Both the position numbers and the translations under genes were made by a program. Source: Dechloromonas sp. CZR5 (lineage in GTDB: Bacteria > Pseudomonadota > Gammaproteobacteria > Burkholderiales > Rhodocyclaceae). From it: 64,000 nucleotides of DNA. The DNA is taken from the NCBI RefSeq assembly GCF_008711155.1, contig NZ_VUYQ01000003.1:248001-312000 (forward strand), read 5' to 3'. The notes under the pieces were generated by a model. That model saw only the letters and a program-made list of their open reading frames with translations. It did not search any database and was not told where the DNA came from. The first letter of the stretch is position 1. The number at the start of each line of letters is the position of its first letter. Shown in pieces: positions 9,318-18,312 of the stretch.

Positions 9318-10529
9318 TTAATGTGCAGCCCATTGAACGGTACTCAGATCGATGCCGTCCTTGTACATTTCCCATAGCGGCGAAAGTTCACGCAGTTTCC
9401 CAACTTTCGCATGCAACAATTTGATTGCATAGTCAATTTCCTCTTCTGTCGTGAAGCGACCAATGCTGAAGCGGATCGAGCTGTGGGCCAATTCATCGTC
9501 GCGCCCCAGGGCACGCAGGACATAGGATGGCTCAAGGCTGGCCGAGGTGCAGGCGGATCCCGAGGAGACCGCCAGATCCTTGATGGCCATGATCATCGAT
9601 TCGCCTTCGACATAGGCAAAGCTGATATTCAGGTTATGCGCGACGCGTTGGTCCAAGTCCCCGTTGACGTAGGTTGCCTCAATATCCTGCAGTCCTTTGA
9701 GCAGCTTGTCGCGCAAGGTGCCGATGCGTTTGTTTTCTTCGGCCATTTCTTCCCTGGCCAGGCGGAAACACTCGCCCATACCGACGATCTGGTGCGTCGC
9801 CAGCGTGCCGGAACGGAAGCCGCGTTCGTGACCGCCACCATGCATCTGGGCCTCGAGGCGGATACGCGGTTTGCGGCGGATGTACAGGGCGCCGATGCCC
9901 TTCGGGCCATAAGTTTTGTGTGCGGAGAAGCTCATCAAGTCGACCTTGAGCTTCTGCAGGTCGATCTCTACCTTGCCGGTTGCCTGGGCGGCATCGACGT
10001 GGAAAATGACGCCCTTCTCGCGGCAGATTTCACCCAGTTCGGCGATGGGCTGGATAACGCCGACTTCGTTGTTGACGAACATCACCGATGCAAGCACGGT
10101 ATCGGGTCGAATCGCAGCCTTGAAAACCTCAAGATCAAGCAGGCCGTTTTCCTGGACATCCAGGTAAGTTGCCTCGAAGCCCTGGCGCTCCATTTCGCGT
10201 ACCGTATCGAGGACGGCCTTGTGCTCTGTCTTCAAGGTAATGATGTGCTTGCCCTTGGTGCCAGCATAAAAATTGGCTGCGCCCTTGATCGCGAGGTTGT
10301 TCGACTCGGTTGCTCCCGAAGTCCAGACGATCTCCTTCGGGTCGGCGTTGACCAGTGCAGCCACCTGCTCGCGCGCTTCCTCCACCGCCGCATCGGCCAC
10401 CCAGCCGAAACTGTGCGAACGCGAAGCCGGGTTGCCGAAGTCCTCGCACAAGTAAGGAATCATTTTTTCCGCAACGCGCGGGTCAACCGGGGTAGTAGCC
10501 GAATAATCCAGGTAGATCGGGAGTTTCAT
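9318..10529 (-). CDS. iscS: IscS, cysteine desulfurase
   Basis: This 403-residue group I cysteine desulfurase has the PLP lysine in [11 protein letters not shown] (Lys205) and the mobile active-site cysteine in [10 protein letters not shown] (Cys327). It supplies persulfide sulfur to IscU and to tRNA thiolation partners. Length and motifs match housekeeping IscS closely. It sits upstream of iscU and just downstream of a second, shorter NifS-type desulfurase. Confidence 0.97.
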   Translation of the reverse strand: MKLPIYLDYSATTPVDPRVAEKMIPYLCEDFGNPASRSHSFGWVADAAVEEAREQVAALVNADPKEIVWTSGATESNNLAIKGAANFYAGTKGKHIITLKTEHKAVLDTVREMERQGFEATYLDVQENGLLDLEVFKAAIRPDTVLASVMFVNNEVGVIQPIAELGEICREKGVIFHVDAAQATGKVEIDLQKLKVDLMSFSAHKTYGPKGIGALYIRRKPRIRLEAQMHGGGHERGFRSGTLATHQIVGMGECFRLAREEMAEENKRIGTLRDKLLKGLQDIEATYVNGDLDQRVAHNLNISFAYVEGESMIMAIKDLAVSSGSACTSASLEPSYVLRALGRDDELAHSSIRFSIGRFTTEEEIDYAIKLLHAKVGKLRELSPLWEMYKDGIDLSTVQWAAH

Positions 10530-10554
10530 CGTTATTCTCGCAAAGTCGGGTTGT

Positions 10555-11709
10555 TCAGACAGCCATGGCTGTCAGTCCTTGCAAGCGTCCGACTGTAGCC
10601 TGCAAGGCGTTGATGAATTGTTCTATGTCAGCTTCGGTATTGCCAGAGCCCAAGCTGACGCGTACAGCACCTCGCGCCTGCTCGCCATCCACGCCCATCG
10701 CCCGCAGTACGTGCGAAGGTTCCGGATTGGCGCTGGAACAAGCTGCGCCGCTGGCTACTGCAAAGCCTTCGCGATCCAGCTTGCCGACCAGGGTTTCACC
10801 ATCGATACCAGGGAATGCAAAGTAGCTGGTATTGGGCAATCGTGCTGCGCCTTGGGCGAATATTTTAGCGCCCAATCCCAGCAGCCCTGCCTCCAGCGCT
10901 TTCTGCATGACACACAAACGAGCCGGCAGTTCGGCAACGCGACGCGCTGCAAGTTCCGCCGCAACGCCGAACCCGACGATGGCTGCCACATTCTCCGTAC
11001 CTGAGCGCAAGCCGCGCTCATGGCCGCCACCGGCAATCTGCGGTTGGATTTCAATGCGTTTGTCCAAAATCAGCGCGGCTGCGCCCTTGGGGCCGCAAGC
11101 CTTATGCGCCGACAGCGTCATCGCATGAAGTCCCGCGGCATTCAGCCCCCGGAAATCGATTACCTGCTTGCCAAGCATCTGGACGGCATCGGTATGAAAC
11201 CATCCATGACCCCTGGCCTCGCCGGCAAGCCGTTCGATATCCTGAAGAACGCCGGTCTCATTGTTGGCTGCCATGACGGACAACAACTTTGGCTTCAGTC
11301 GCAGCGCTTCAGAAAAGTCTGCCAAGTCGATACGGGCGTCTGCATCGACAGCCAGCGTACGCACCTGCCAGCCGTGTGCCTGAAGCTGCAAGGCTGGCTT
11401 CAGAACGCAGGGATGTTCAATGGCACTCACGGCGATGACCCCCGCCTTCAGGCATCCCGCAGCACCCTTGATGAAAAGGTTGTTGGCCTCGCTACCACCG
11501 CTGGTGAAAATTACTTCTGTGGGGTGCGCATTCACCGCCGCTGCGACACGCTGCCGCGCCTCGTCGATTGCCTGCCGCGCCTGCCGGCCATACTCATGGC
11601 GACTCGAGGCATTGCCGTGCTGGCTCTCCAGCCAGGGCAGCATGGCCGCCAGCACCACCGGATCTATCGGCGTTGTGGCGTTGTGGTCGAGATAGACGGG
11701 GCGAAACAT
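10555..11709 (-). CDS. Second cysteine desulfurase (NifS/IscS-like)
   Basis: This 384-residue PLP enzyme belongs to the same fold family as IscS: NATTPIDP near the N-terminus, PLP lysine in [11 protein letters not shown] (Lys203), [14 protein letters not shown], and active-site cysteine in [17 protein letters not shown] (Cys324). It shares the GPKG and GGGHERG blocks with the adjacent IscS but is otherwise clearly divergent, so this is not a recent tandem duplication. It lies between iscR and iscS. It resembles the shorter NifS-like desulfurases placed in some betaproteobacterial isc operons, but its specific sulfur acceptor is unknown. Confidence 0.92.
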   Translation of the reverse strand: MFRPVYLDHNATTPIDPVVLAAMLPWLESQHGNASSRHEYGRQARQAIDEARQRVAAAVNAHPTEVIFTSGGSEANNLFIKGAAGCLKAGVIAVSAIEHPCVLKPALQLQAHGWQVRTLAVDADARIDLADFSEALRLKPKLLSVMAANNETGVLQDIERLAGEARGHGWFHTDAVQMLGKQVIDFRGLNAAGLHAMTLSAHKACGPKGAAALILDKRIEIQPQIAGGGHERGLRSGTENVAAIVGFGVAAELAARRVAELPARLCVMQKALEAGLLGLGAKIFAQGAARLPNTSYFAFPGIDGETLVGKLDREGFAVASGAACSSANPEPSHVLRAMGVDGEQARGAVRVSLGSGNTEADIEQFINALQATVGRLQGLTAMAV

Positions 11710-11718
11710 GGCTGGAAA

Positions 11719-12222
11719 TCAGACGATGGCGGAAACCTTGTCGCGCGAATTTTTGGTTCGCGGCTGCGGACCGAGGCGGCGCTGATCTTCGAGGACTGCC
11801 ATGCCGGGTGACCGCTTCTGCCGTTCGCGCTGAACCAGATGCTCGAGGGTGACCGAAGCAAGATATTCGTACATCTTCGTATTCAGCGTCGTCCACAAGT
11901 CGTGGGTCATGCAGCGATGCTCGTCGTGGCAATTTTCCCTGCCACCGCATTGCGTGGCATCGAGTTGTTCGTCTACGGCACGAATGATCTCGGATACAGG
12001 CACCTGATCGAGCGGACGGGCAATGCAGTAGCCGCCGCCGGGGCCGCGAACGCTATCCACCAGCTTGTGACGACGCAACTTGCCAAACAATTGCTCAAGA
12101 TAAGACAGGGAAATTTTCTGGCGCTCGCTGATGCTGGCCAGTGCCACAGGCCCCTCTTCACCACGCAAGGCCAGATCCATCATGGCCGTTACGGCAAAAC
12201 GCCCTTTGGTTGTCAAACGCAT
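11719..12222 (-). CDS. iscR: IscR, Fe-S sensing Rrf2-family regulator
   Basis: This 167-residue protein has an N-terminal winged helix (MRLTTKGRFAVTAMMDLAL) and the [2Fe-2S] ligands Cys92, Cys98, Cys104 and His107, the same positions as in Escherichia coli IscR. In the holo form it represses isc promoters through type 1 sites; the apo form acts on type 2 sites. It is transcribed from a promoter overlapping the end of cysE that contains an IscR type 1 box, so autorepression is expected. Confidence 0.96.
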   Translation of the reverse strand: MRLTTKGRFAVTAMMDLALRGEEGPVALASISERQKISLSYLEQLFGKLRRHKLVDSVRGPGGGYCIARPLDQVPVSEIIRAVDEQLDATQCGGRENCHDEHRCMTHDLWTTLNTKMYEYLASVTLEHLVQRERQKRSPGMAVLEDQRRLGPQPRTKNSRDKVSAIV

Positions 12223-12238
12223 TCTCGAACTCCTGAAA

Positions 12239-12263
12239 ATAGCCCAGTAATTAAGTCAACTAT
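12239..12263 (-). promoter_or_regulatory. IscR type 1 box at the iscR promoter
   Basis: On the minus strand this 25-base site reads ATAGTTGACT, five bases, ACTGGGCTAT. It differs from the E. coli type 1 consensus at about 3 positions. It overlaps the -10 element of a TTGACT-18-TATAGT promoter (12259-12288) upstream of iscR. Confidence 0.85.
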
Positions 12264-12288
12264 AAGCAAGCTGCCGCCGATTAGTCAA
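12259..12288 (-). promoter_or_regulatory. Probable iscR promoter
   Basis: Minus-strand -35 TTGACT (12283-12288), an 18-base spacer, and -10 TATAGT (12259-12264). It lies at the very end of cysE. Its -10 is shared with the IscR box, so holo-IscR would block polymerase. Confidence 0.75.
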
Positions 12289-13036
12289 CTATTTTACTCA
12301 GGTATTGTGGGTCGAAAGAATCGACAGCCTGAACCTCGCTGTCACACTTCACTCCCTGCGCCTCCAGTTCCCGAACCAGGCACGCAAGGCGACGATCGGT
12401 CTCTGCCGCATGATCCAGCAAGCCGTGAATGGCCTTGGCCAGCGGATCATCCTGATCGCGCCCGACCGCGTAGGCCGAGAATCCCATCTTTTCGGCCTGC
12501 GCCTGCCTTTGGCGCCCCTGCTCCGAGTTGTCCAGAATCCGGGCGGGATTGCCGACTGCCGTTGCACCGGCCGGCACCTCCTTTGTCACCACGGCATTGG
12601 AGCCCACTTTGGCGCCGGTGGCGACCGTGATGGGGCCCAGTACTTTGGCCCCTGCACCGATGACGACACCGTTCTCGAGCGTTGGATGACGCTTGCCCTT
12701 GTTCCATGACGTGCCGCCGAGCGTGACGCCGTGGTAAAGCGTGACATCGTCCCCGATAACGGCGGTTTCTCCGATCACCACACCCATGCCGTGATCGATG
12801 AAGAATCGGCGGCCAATGGTGGCGCCGGGATGAATCTCGATCCCCGTCAGCATGCGCGACAGATGCGCCGTGAACCGGCCCAGCCAGCGAAAACGATGCC
12901 CCCAAAACCAATGGGCGACACGGTGCAGGATCAGGGCGTGAATCCCCGGGTAACAGGTCAGAACCTCCCAGAACGAGCGCGCCGCCGGATCTCGGTCAAA
13001 GACCGCACGGATATCCTCACGCAAATTCCGGAACAT
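12281..13036 (-). CDS. cysE: CysE, serine O-acetyltransferase
   Basis: This 251-residue enzyme makes O-acetylserine from serine and acetyl-CoA, the committed step to cysteine. It has a short N-terminal helical region, then left-handed beta-helix hexapeptide repeats (from about 60) with [13 protein letters not shown] and the substrate loop GVTLGGTSW. The shortened N-terminus is like the small SAT forms found beside isc clusters (Azotobacter cysE2 type). I use the ATG at 13034-13036 ([10 protein letters not shown]) rather than an upstream TTG. Placement ahead of iscR and an IscR box in its promoter link cysteine supply to cluster demand. Confidence 0.94.
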   Translation of the reverse strand: MFRNLREDIRAVFDRDPAARSFWEVLTCYPGIHALILHRVAHWFWGHRFRWLGRFTAHLSRMLTGIEIHPGATIGRRFFIDHGMGVVIGETAVIGDDVTLYHGVTLGGTSWNKGKRHPTLENGVVIGAGAKVLGPITVATGAKVGSNAVVTKEVPAGATAVGNPARILDNSEQGRQRQAQAEKMGFSAYAVGRDQDDPLAKAIHGLLDHAAETDRRLACLVRELEAQGVKCDSEVQAVDSFDPQYLSKIVD

Positions 13037-13076
13037 GAAACCTGATCTCCCCAATTCAAAGAGGGATAATTCTAGA

Positions 13077-13101
13077 ATACTCGAGTGAATTTGTCAGCTA
13101 T
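13077..13101 (-). promoter_or_regulatory. IscR type 1 box and promoter upstream of cysE
   Basis: The minus strand reads ATAGCTGACA, five bases, ACTCGAGTAT. This agrees with the E. coli IscR type 1 consensus at about 23 of 25 positions. It contains the -35 CTGACA, followed after 17 bases by TAGAAT as a likely -10, and lies about 40 bases before the cysE start. Confidence 0.85.
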
Positions 13102-13164
13102 TTCACCAATGGGGGCCTCCGCTTATCCGCTTATAATTCACGCCTCATTACGCTGTCGCCATCG

Positions 13165-14931
13165 ATGCTTGCACGCTTTCTTCCGGTTGTTTTTGGCACC
13201 CTCGCCCTGCTCGGCGCTTGTGCCATTGCTCCGCCTGCCGCGGTCAGCGTCTCGCCTGGAGATTACAGCCATACCCGTGTCTATCTTGCCTGGATGGTGG
13301 AGCGCGAGATGAGCCAAAACGACATCACCGGCGTCAGCATTGCCCTGGTGGACGACCAACGGATCATCTGGCAAAAGGGATTTGGGTACGCCGATCTTGA
13401 GAACGGGACCCCGGCTACCCCGGAAACCGTCTATCGCGCCGGCTCGATTGCAAAGGTGTTTACCGCAGCTGCCACCATGCAGTTGGCCGAACAGGGCAAG
13501 CTGGATATCGACCGTCCGTTGAGCGCAGCCCTGCCCGGGTTTTCGATCAAGAGCCGTTTTCCGAATTCGGCGCCGATCACACCGCGCAACATCATGTGTC
13601 ACCACTCGGGGTTGCCGTCCAATTTCCTGCATGGCTTGTTCGTTCGCAACCCCGGTCGTTTCGATACGGTGGTCGATTCGATCCATGACGAATACCAGGC
13701 CTTCCCGGCCAACTATGTCTTCTCATACTCCAATCTGGGGATGGCCTTGCTGGGCGCAGCCATCCAGCAAGTCAGCGGCGAACCGTTCGATACATACATG
13801 GAGCATCATTTCTTCCAGCCACTGGGCATGAACCAGACCCGCTTTTCCCAGCGCCCCGTCACCAAAGTCTATGATCGCAACAAGGAAACCGAGGTTTTCT
13901 CGATGCGCGACATGCCGGCAGCCAATTTGCTGAGCAATGTGATTGACCTTGCGCAATTCATGAAAATGCACTTTTCCGACGGTGACGTTGGCGGGCAAAG
14001 GATTCTCGGCCGCTCATCGCTGAACGAAATGCGGCGTATCCAGAACAAGGATTTTCCGCTGACTTTCGGGCAATACGTTGGGCTGGGCTGGATGATGAGC
14101 GGTATCGACGTTCCGGGCGGTGGCCCCGTGGCCAGCCACGGGGGGTCGCTTCCGGATTCGCACAGCATGATGGCGATGTTGCCCGAGCACAAGCTGGGCG
14201 TTGTGGTCCTGACTAATTCAGCCACGTCGCATGTGACCGTGAGCAAAATTGCCGCCGAAGCGCTACGCCTGATGCTGGAAGCCAAAACCGGCATTCGTCA
14301 GGAAGCGGCATCGCCTGTGCATGCGGTTGAACGGAAACCGACGGATGAAGAATTGAGATTCTTCAATGGCTATTTCGATTCGATGGTCGGATTGGCAAAG
14401 ATCAGCACGAAATCCGGAGTGATCGACGTCGAAGCGGTTGGTCATCAGTTCCGCCTCGTACCACACGAGGATGGCTTGCTTACCATCAAATACAAGGTGC
14501 TGGGCATGTTGCCGGTACGCGTCGGGGCATTCGAAGACATTCGCTTGTCGGCGGTCAATGTCGATGGGCGGCAGATCATCGTGGGGAAGATGGGGAGCGA
14601 ATCGATGATCTTTGGCGAACGACTCAGCCCCGGCAAGGTTCCGGAACGCTTCATGAAAAGCCTCGGCCATTACGAAGTCGCCAGCCCCCTCGATGGCCCG
14701 AAGCCTGACCGGCTGCTGCTCCGCGAGGAGAACGGGCTGCTTATCGGTGAAGCGCACTTCCCCGAAGTCCCCGACCTGCTATTGCGCATCGCCTTCAACC
14801 CCGTATCGGACCACGAAGTTGTTACGGCCGGACTGGGAACCAGTCGCGGCGACACCCTGCGGCTCATCGAATCGGGCGATAAAGCCATCCTGAACTTCTC
14901 GGGCCTGCAACTACGCAAGAAGTTGAATTGA
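13165..14931 (+). CDS. Serine beta-lactamase-family lipoprotein (penicillin-binding-like)
   Basis: This 588-residue protein has a lipoprotein signal (LLGAC, lipidated Cys19) and a class C beta-lactamase/esterase-type catalytic domain: SxxK as Ser94-Ile-Ala-Lys97, YSN at 188-190, and HGG at 325-327 in place of KTG. The C-terminal 200 residues form a beta-rich accessory domain, as in many beta-lactamase-related hydrolases. Role: a periplasmic or outer-membrane-attached serine hydrolase (peptidase or esterase). A true beta-lactamase activity is not implied. A TATAAT -10 lies at 13132-13137. The gene after it encodes an acyl carrier protein 7 bases downstream, so the pair may be an operon. Confidence 0.85.
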   Translation: MLARFLPVVFGTLALLGACAIAPPAAVSVSPGDYSHTRVYLAWMVEREMSQNDITGVSIALVDDQRIIWQKGFGYADLENGTPATPETVYRAGSIAKVFTAAATMQLAEQGKLDIDRPLSAALPGFSIKSRFPNSAPITPRNIMCHHSGLPSNFLHGLFVRNPGRFDTVVDSIHDEYQAFPANYVFSYSNLGMALLGAAIQQVSGEPFDTYMEHHFFQPLGMNQTRFSQRPVTKVYDRNKETEVFSMRDMPAANLLSNVIDLAQFMKMHFSDGDVGGQRILGRSSLNEMRRIQNKDFPLTFGQYVGLGWMMSGIDVPGGGPVASHGGSLPDSHSMMAMLPEHKLGVVVLTNSATSHVTVSKIAAEALRLMLEAKTGIRQEAASPVHAVERKPTDEELRFFNGYFDSMVGLAKISTKSGVIDVEAVGHQFRLVPHEDGLLTIKYKVLGMLPVRVGAFEDIRLSAVNVDGRQIIVGKMGSESMIFGERLSPGKVPERFMKSLGHYEVASPLDGPKPDRLLLREENGLLIGEAHFPEVPDLLLRIAFNPVSDHEVVTAGLGTSRGDTLRLIESGDKAILNFSGLQLRKKLN

Positions 14932-14938
14932 AACGACC

Positions 14939-15202
14939 ATGAACGAACTGCACCAGGAACTCAAAGCCTTCATTATCGAGACCATGAATCTCGAAGATGT
15001 GCAACCCGCCGACATTGGCGATGACACCCTCTTGTTTGCCGACGATGGGCTGGGTTTGGACTCAATCGACGCCCTGGAACTGGTCCTGGCACTCAAGAAG
15101 AAGTACGGGATCGTGATCGAGGCGAACGATGAAGGATCGCGCCAGCATTTGCGCTCGGTGAATACACTGGCGATGCTTGTCTCGGCAGCGCGCACGACTT
15201 GA
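14939..15202 (+). CDS. Small acyl carrier protein
   Basis: This 87-residue helical acidic protein has the phosphopantetheine site LGLDSIDALEL (Ser42). It is not the housekeeping AcpP, being more diverged and not next to fab genes. Its sequence type (LFADDGLGLDSIDALEL) is that of stand-alone carrier proteins from lipid or aryl-polyene type clusters. The only neighbour on its strand is the lipoprotein hydrolase, so its partner enzymes are elsewhere or it works with that hydrolase. Function beyond acyl carrying is unknown. Confidence 0.88.
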   Translation: MNELHQELKAFIIETMNLEDVQPADIGDDTLLFADDGLGLDSIDALELVLALKKKYGIVIEANDEGSRQHLRSVNTLAMLVSAARTT

Positions 15203-15219
15203 GGTAGGCGGGCGGTTGC

Positions 15220-18200
15220 TCAATGAAAGTCCCGGCTGAAGGTTTCCAGCCCACCCAGCCAGGCGGACAGATCGACCAGGCGCTTGGCGACCAGGTGGAC
15301 GACCTCGCCTTCCACCTGTAATTGCCCGAAGACACCGAGCAGGCTGGCACCGAGGAGTTCACGACGCTGCCTGTCGACCAATTGGGGATGAATGACGACG
15401 TTGGTCAGGCCGCTTTCGTCCTCCAGGGTAACGAATACGATGCCGGTTGCAGTCCCCGGCCGCTGGCGGCCGACGACGATGCCGGCAGCGCGGACCAGCG
15501 ACCGGTTTCCGGACAGCCTGAGTTCGGCGGCCGGCACGAAACGGCGCCCCGCCAGGTGCGGGCGCAGCAAACTCAGGGGATGCTCGCGCAGCGTGAGGCC
15601 GAGATGCCGATAATCGGCGACAAGATTCTCGCCTTGATTGGGCGGGCTTAGCGTGACGGTCTGCTCCGGCGGCTTGATGCCGTCGAAGAGGTCGCCCTGC
15701 ACCACCGCTGCCGTGGCGGCCCAGGCGGCCTGCCTGCGATGCCCGGCCAGACTGCGCAGGGCATCGGCGGCGGCCAGCCGGTCGAGATCGCGGCGTTGCA
15801 GTCCGGCACGCATCGCCAGGTCGGTAACGTCGCGGAAAGGCGCATTTTTTCGTGCTGCTGCGATGCGTTCGGCGGCGGCCTGCGCAAAGCCGCCGATTTC
15901 GCGCAGGCCAAGGCGCACGGCCCCTGCCTGCTCCAGTGTGCAATCCCAGTCGCTGCTGCCGGCATCCGGGGGCAAGACGACGACACCATGGCGGCGGGCA
16001 TCCTGGATCAGCATCGATGGCGAATAAAAACCCATCGGCTGGCTGTTGAGCAGGCCGCACAGGAAGATGGCCGGGTGGTGTCGCTTGAGCCAGGCCGAGG
16101 CATAGACCAGCAGGGCAAAACTGGCGGCATGCGATTCGGGAAAGCCATATTCGCCGAAGCCCTGGATCTGCAAGGTGATGCGTTCGGCGAATTCGGCTGG
16201 CAGACCGTTGGCGGCCATGCCGGCACGCAGTTTGTCCTGGTAGCGCTGCAGGTTGCCCTTGCGCCGCCAGGCAGCCATGGCGCGGCGCAGCTCGTCGGCT
16301 TCGCCGGGGGTGAAACCGGCGGCGACGATGGCCAGCTGCATGACCTGCTCCTGGAAGATGGGTACGCCATAGGTGCGCTCGAGCACCTTGTCGACCGCCG
16401 GCGAAATTTTCTCGATGCGCTCCCTGCCCTGTCGCCGCTTCAGGTAAGGATGCACCATGTCGCCCTGGATCGGCCCCGGCCGGACGAGCGCCACCTCGAC
16501 GACGAGATCGTAATAACACCGTGGCTTGAGGCGCGGCAGCATGGACATCTGGGCACGCGACTCGACCTGGAAGACACCCATACTGTCGGCGTGGCCGAGC
16601 ATGGCGTAGGTGGCCGGGTCTTCGGCCGGAATATCGCCCAGATGCCAGCGCCGGCCTGTCGTCTCGCTCAACATGGACAACATGCGCCGCAACGCTGACA
16701 GCATGCCGAGCGCCAGCACATCGACTTTCATCAGGCCGACGGCATCGAGATCGTCCTTGTCCCACTGGATCACCGTACGTTCCGGCATGGCCGTGTTTTC
16801 AACCGGTACCAGGCGGGCCAGCGGACCTCGCGACATCACGAAACCACCGACATGCTGGGTCAGGTGGCGGGGGAATCCGCGCAATTGTCCGGCTATCCAC
16901 AGCCATTTCTCGACGCGCGGCGACGCGGGATCGAGCCCCTGCTCGGCAAAGCGCCCGGGCAGTTGCTCCCGCTTGTCCCACCAGGCCAGCGAGGCAGTCA
17001 GGGCATCGATGCGCGCCGCTTCGAAACCGAGAACCCGCCCCGCATCGCGCAGGGCGCCCTTGGTTCGGTAGGTGATCAGCGCCCCAGTCAATGCCGTGCG
17101 TTCACGCGTGTATTTGCCGTAGATATAGGCAATGACTTCGGAACGTCTTTCATGCTCGAAATCGACATCGATATCCGGCGGTTCGCCGCGCTCCCTCGAG
17201 ATGAAACGTTCGAACAGCATGGCGGAACGCGCCGGATCGACCTCGGTAATCCCCAGCGCGAAGCAGACGGTGGAATTGGCCGCCGCACCGCGCCCCTGGC
17301 AGAGAATCCCAAGGCTGCGCGCATGGCACACGATGTCGTAGACAGTCAGAAAATAAGCTTCGTATCGGAGTTCGGCGATCAGGGCCAATTCGTGTTCGAC
17401 GCGTTGCAGAACGGCATCGGGAACCCCTTGCGGATAGCGGGATTGCAGGCCGCGCTCCGTTTCGTGGCGCAGCCAGGAACTGGCCGAATGATTCGGCGGG
17501 ACGATCTCTTCGGGGTATTCGTAACGCAATTCGTCGAGTGAAAAGCAGCATTGCTCGGCGATCCTGAGCGTTTCGGCCAGCAAATCGTCCGGATAGAGGC
17601 GCGACAGGCGCAGCCGCGTCCGCAGGTGCCGTTCTGCGTTGGGAAACAGCGCATAGCCGGCCTCGAAGAGGGTCGTCTTCAGGCGCAAGGCGGTCAGTAC
17701 ATCCTGCACCGGCCGCCGGTTGCGGGCATGCATATGAACATCGCCGGCCGCCACCAGCGGCAAGCGGCATGCCCGGCCCAGGGCGAGCAGATCGGCCAGT
17801 TTTCCCGCATCGTCCGGTCCGGCATGCAGTTCGGCGGCAATCCAGAGCCGATCGGGAAAACGTTCGGCCAGCCAACGCCCATCCTCGATGGAAGGCTTCT
17901 CGTCCGGAATCCAGAGAACCAGGCAATCAGGCACTGCCCCGCTTGGTGAAACGGCCGTCAGGTCATGACGCTGCAGCGTGTAATGCCCCTTCCCCGCACG
18001 CCGGCGCGCCAGGGTGATCAGCGCCGAGAGATTGCCGTAACCTTCGCGATTCATGGCCAGAAACACCAGCTTGAGGCCATCGGTCAGTGTCATTTCACTG
18101 CCGACGATCAATTTCAAGCCCGCCCGCTTGGCCGCCTGATGCGCCCGGACGATGCCGGCCAGCGAACATTCATCGGTCAGCGCCAGTGCCGCATAACCCT

Positions 18201-18300
18201 GCTCCGCAGCCCGTTCGATCAGTTCATCCGGATGCGAGGCGCCGCGCAGGAAGCTGAAATTCGACAGGCAATGCAACTCGGCATAGGCAGGCAGCGACAT
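15220..18300 (-). CDS. dnaE2: DnaE2/ImuC, error-prone DNA polymerase
   Basis: This 1026-residue C-family polymerase has an N-terminal PHP domain (YAELHCLSNFSFLRGASHP), the catalytic PDIDVDFEHERR motif near 395, and a C-terminal OB fold (about 925-1000). It is shorter than the replicative DnaE (about 1160 residues) and co-located with imuB and imuA, which identifies it as the mutasome polymerase for damage tolerance. It starts 12 bases after imuB ends and is the last gene of the lexA operon. Confidence 0.96.
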   Translation of the reverse strand: MSLPAYAELHCLSNFSFLRGASHPDELIERAAEQGYAALALTDECSLAGIVRAHQAAKRAGLKLIVGSEMTLTDGLKLVFLAMNREGYGNLSALITLARRRAGKGHYTLQRHDLTAVSPSGAVPDCLVLWIPDEKPSIEDGRWLAERFPDRLWIAAELHAGPDDAGKLADLLALGRACRLPLVAAGDVHMHARNRRPVQDVLTALRLKTTLFEAGYALFPNAERHLRTRLRLSRLYPDDLLAETLRIAEQCCFSLDELRYEYPEEIVPPNHSASSWLRHETERGLQSRYPQGVPDAVLQRVEHELALIAELRYEAYFLTVYDIVCHARSLGILCQGRGAAANSTVCFALGITEVDPARSAMLFERFISRERGEPPDIDVDFEHERRSEVIAYIYGKYTRERTALTGALITYRTKGALRDAGRVLGFEAARIDALTASLAWWDKREQLPGRFAEQGLDPASPRVEKWLWIAGQLRGFPRHLTQHVGGFVMSRGPLARLVPVENTAMPERTVIQWDKDDLDAVGLMKVDVLALGMLSALRRMLSMLSETTGRRWHLGDIPAEDPATYAMLGHADSMGVFQVESRAQMSMLPRLKPRCYYDLVVEVALVRPGPIQGDMVHPYLKRRQGRERIEKISPAVDKVLERTYGVPIFQEQVMQLAIVAAGFTPGEADELRRAMAAWRRKGNLQRYQDKLRAGMAANGLPAEFAERITLQIQGFGEYGFPESHAASFALLVYASAWLKRHHPAIFLCGLLNSQPMGFYSPSMLIQDARRHGVVVLPPDAGSSDWDCTLEQAGAVRLGLREIGGFAQAAAERIAAARKNAPFRDVTDLAMRAGLQRRDLDRLAAADALRSLAGHRRQAAWAATAAVVQGDLFDGIKPPEQTVTLSPPNQGENLVADYRHLGLTLREHPLSLLRPHLAGRRFVPAAELRLSGNRSLVRAAGIVVGRQRPGTATGIVFVTLEDESGLTNVVIHPQLVDRQRRELLGASLLGVFGQLQVEGEVVHLVAKRLVDLSAWLGGLETFSRDFH

Positions 18301-18312
18301 GACTCCCCCGTG

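Noticed and set aside
15359..16765. A 468-codon open frame on the minus strand inside dnaE2
   Set aside because: It is an alternate frame of dnaE2 with Arg/Ala/Pro-rich composition and no start signal.
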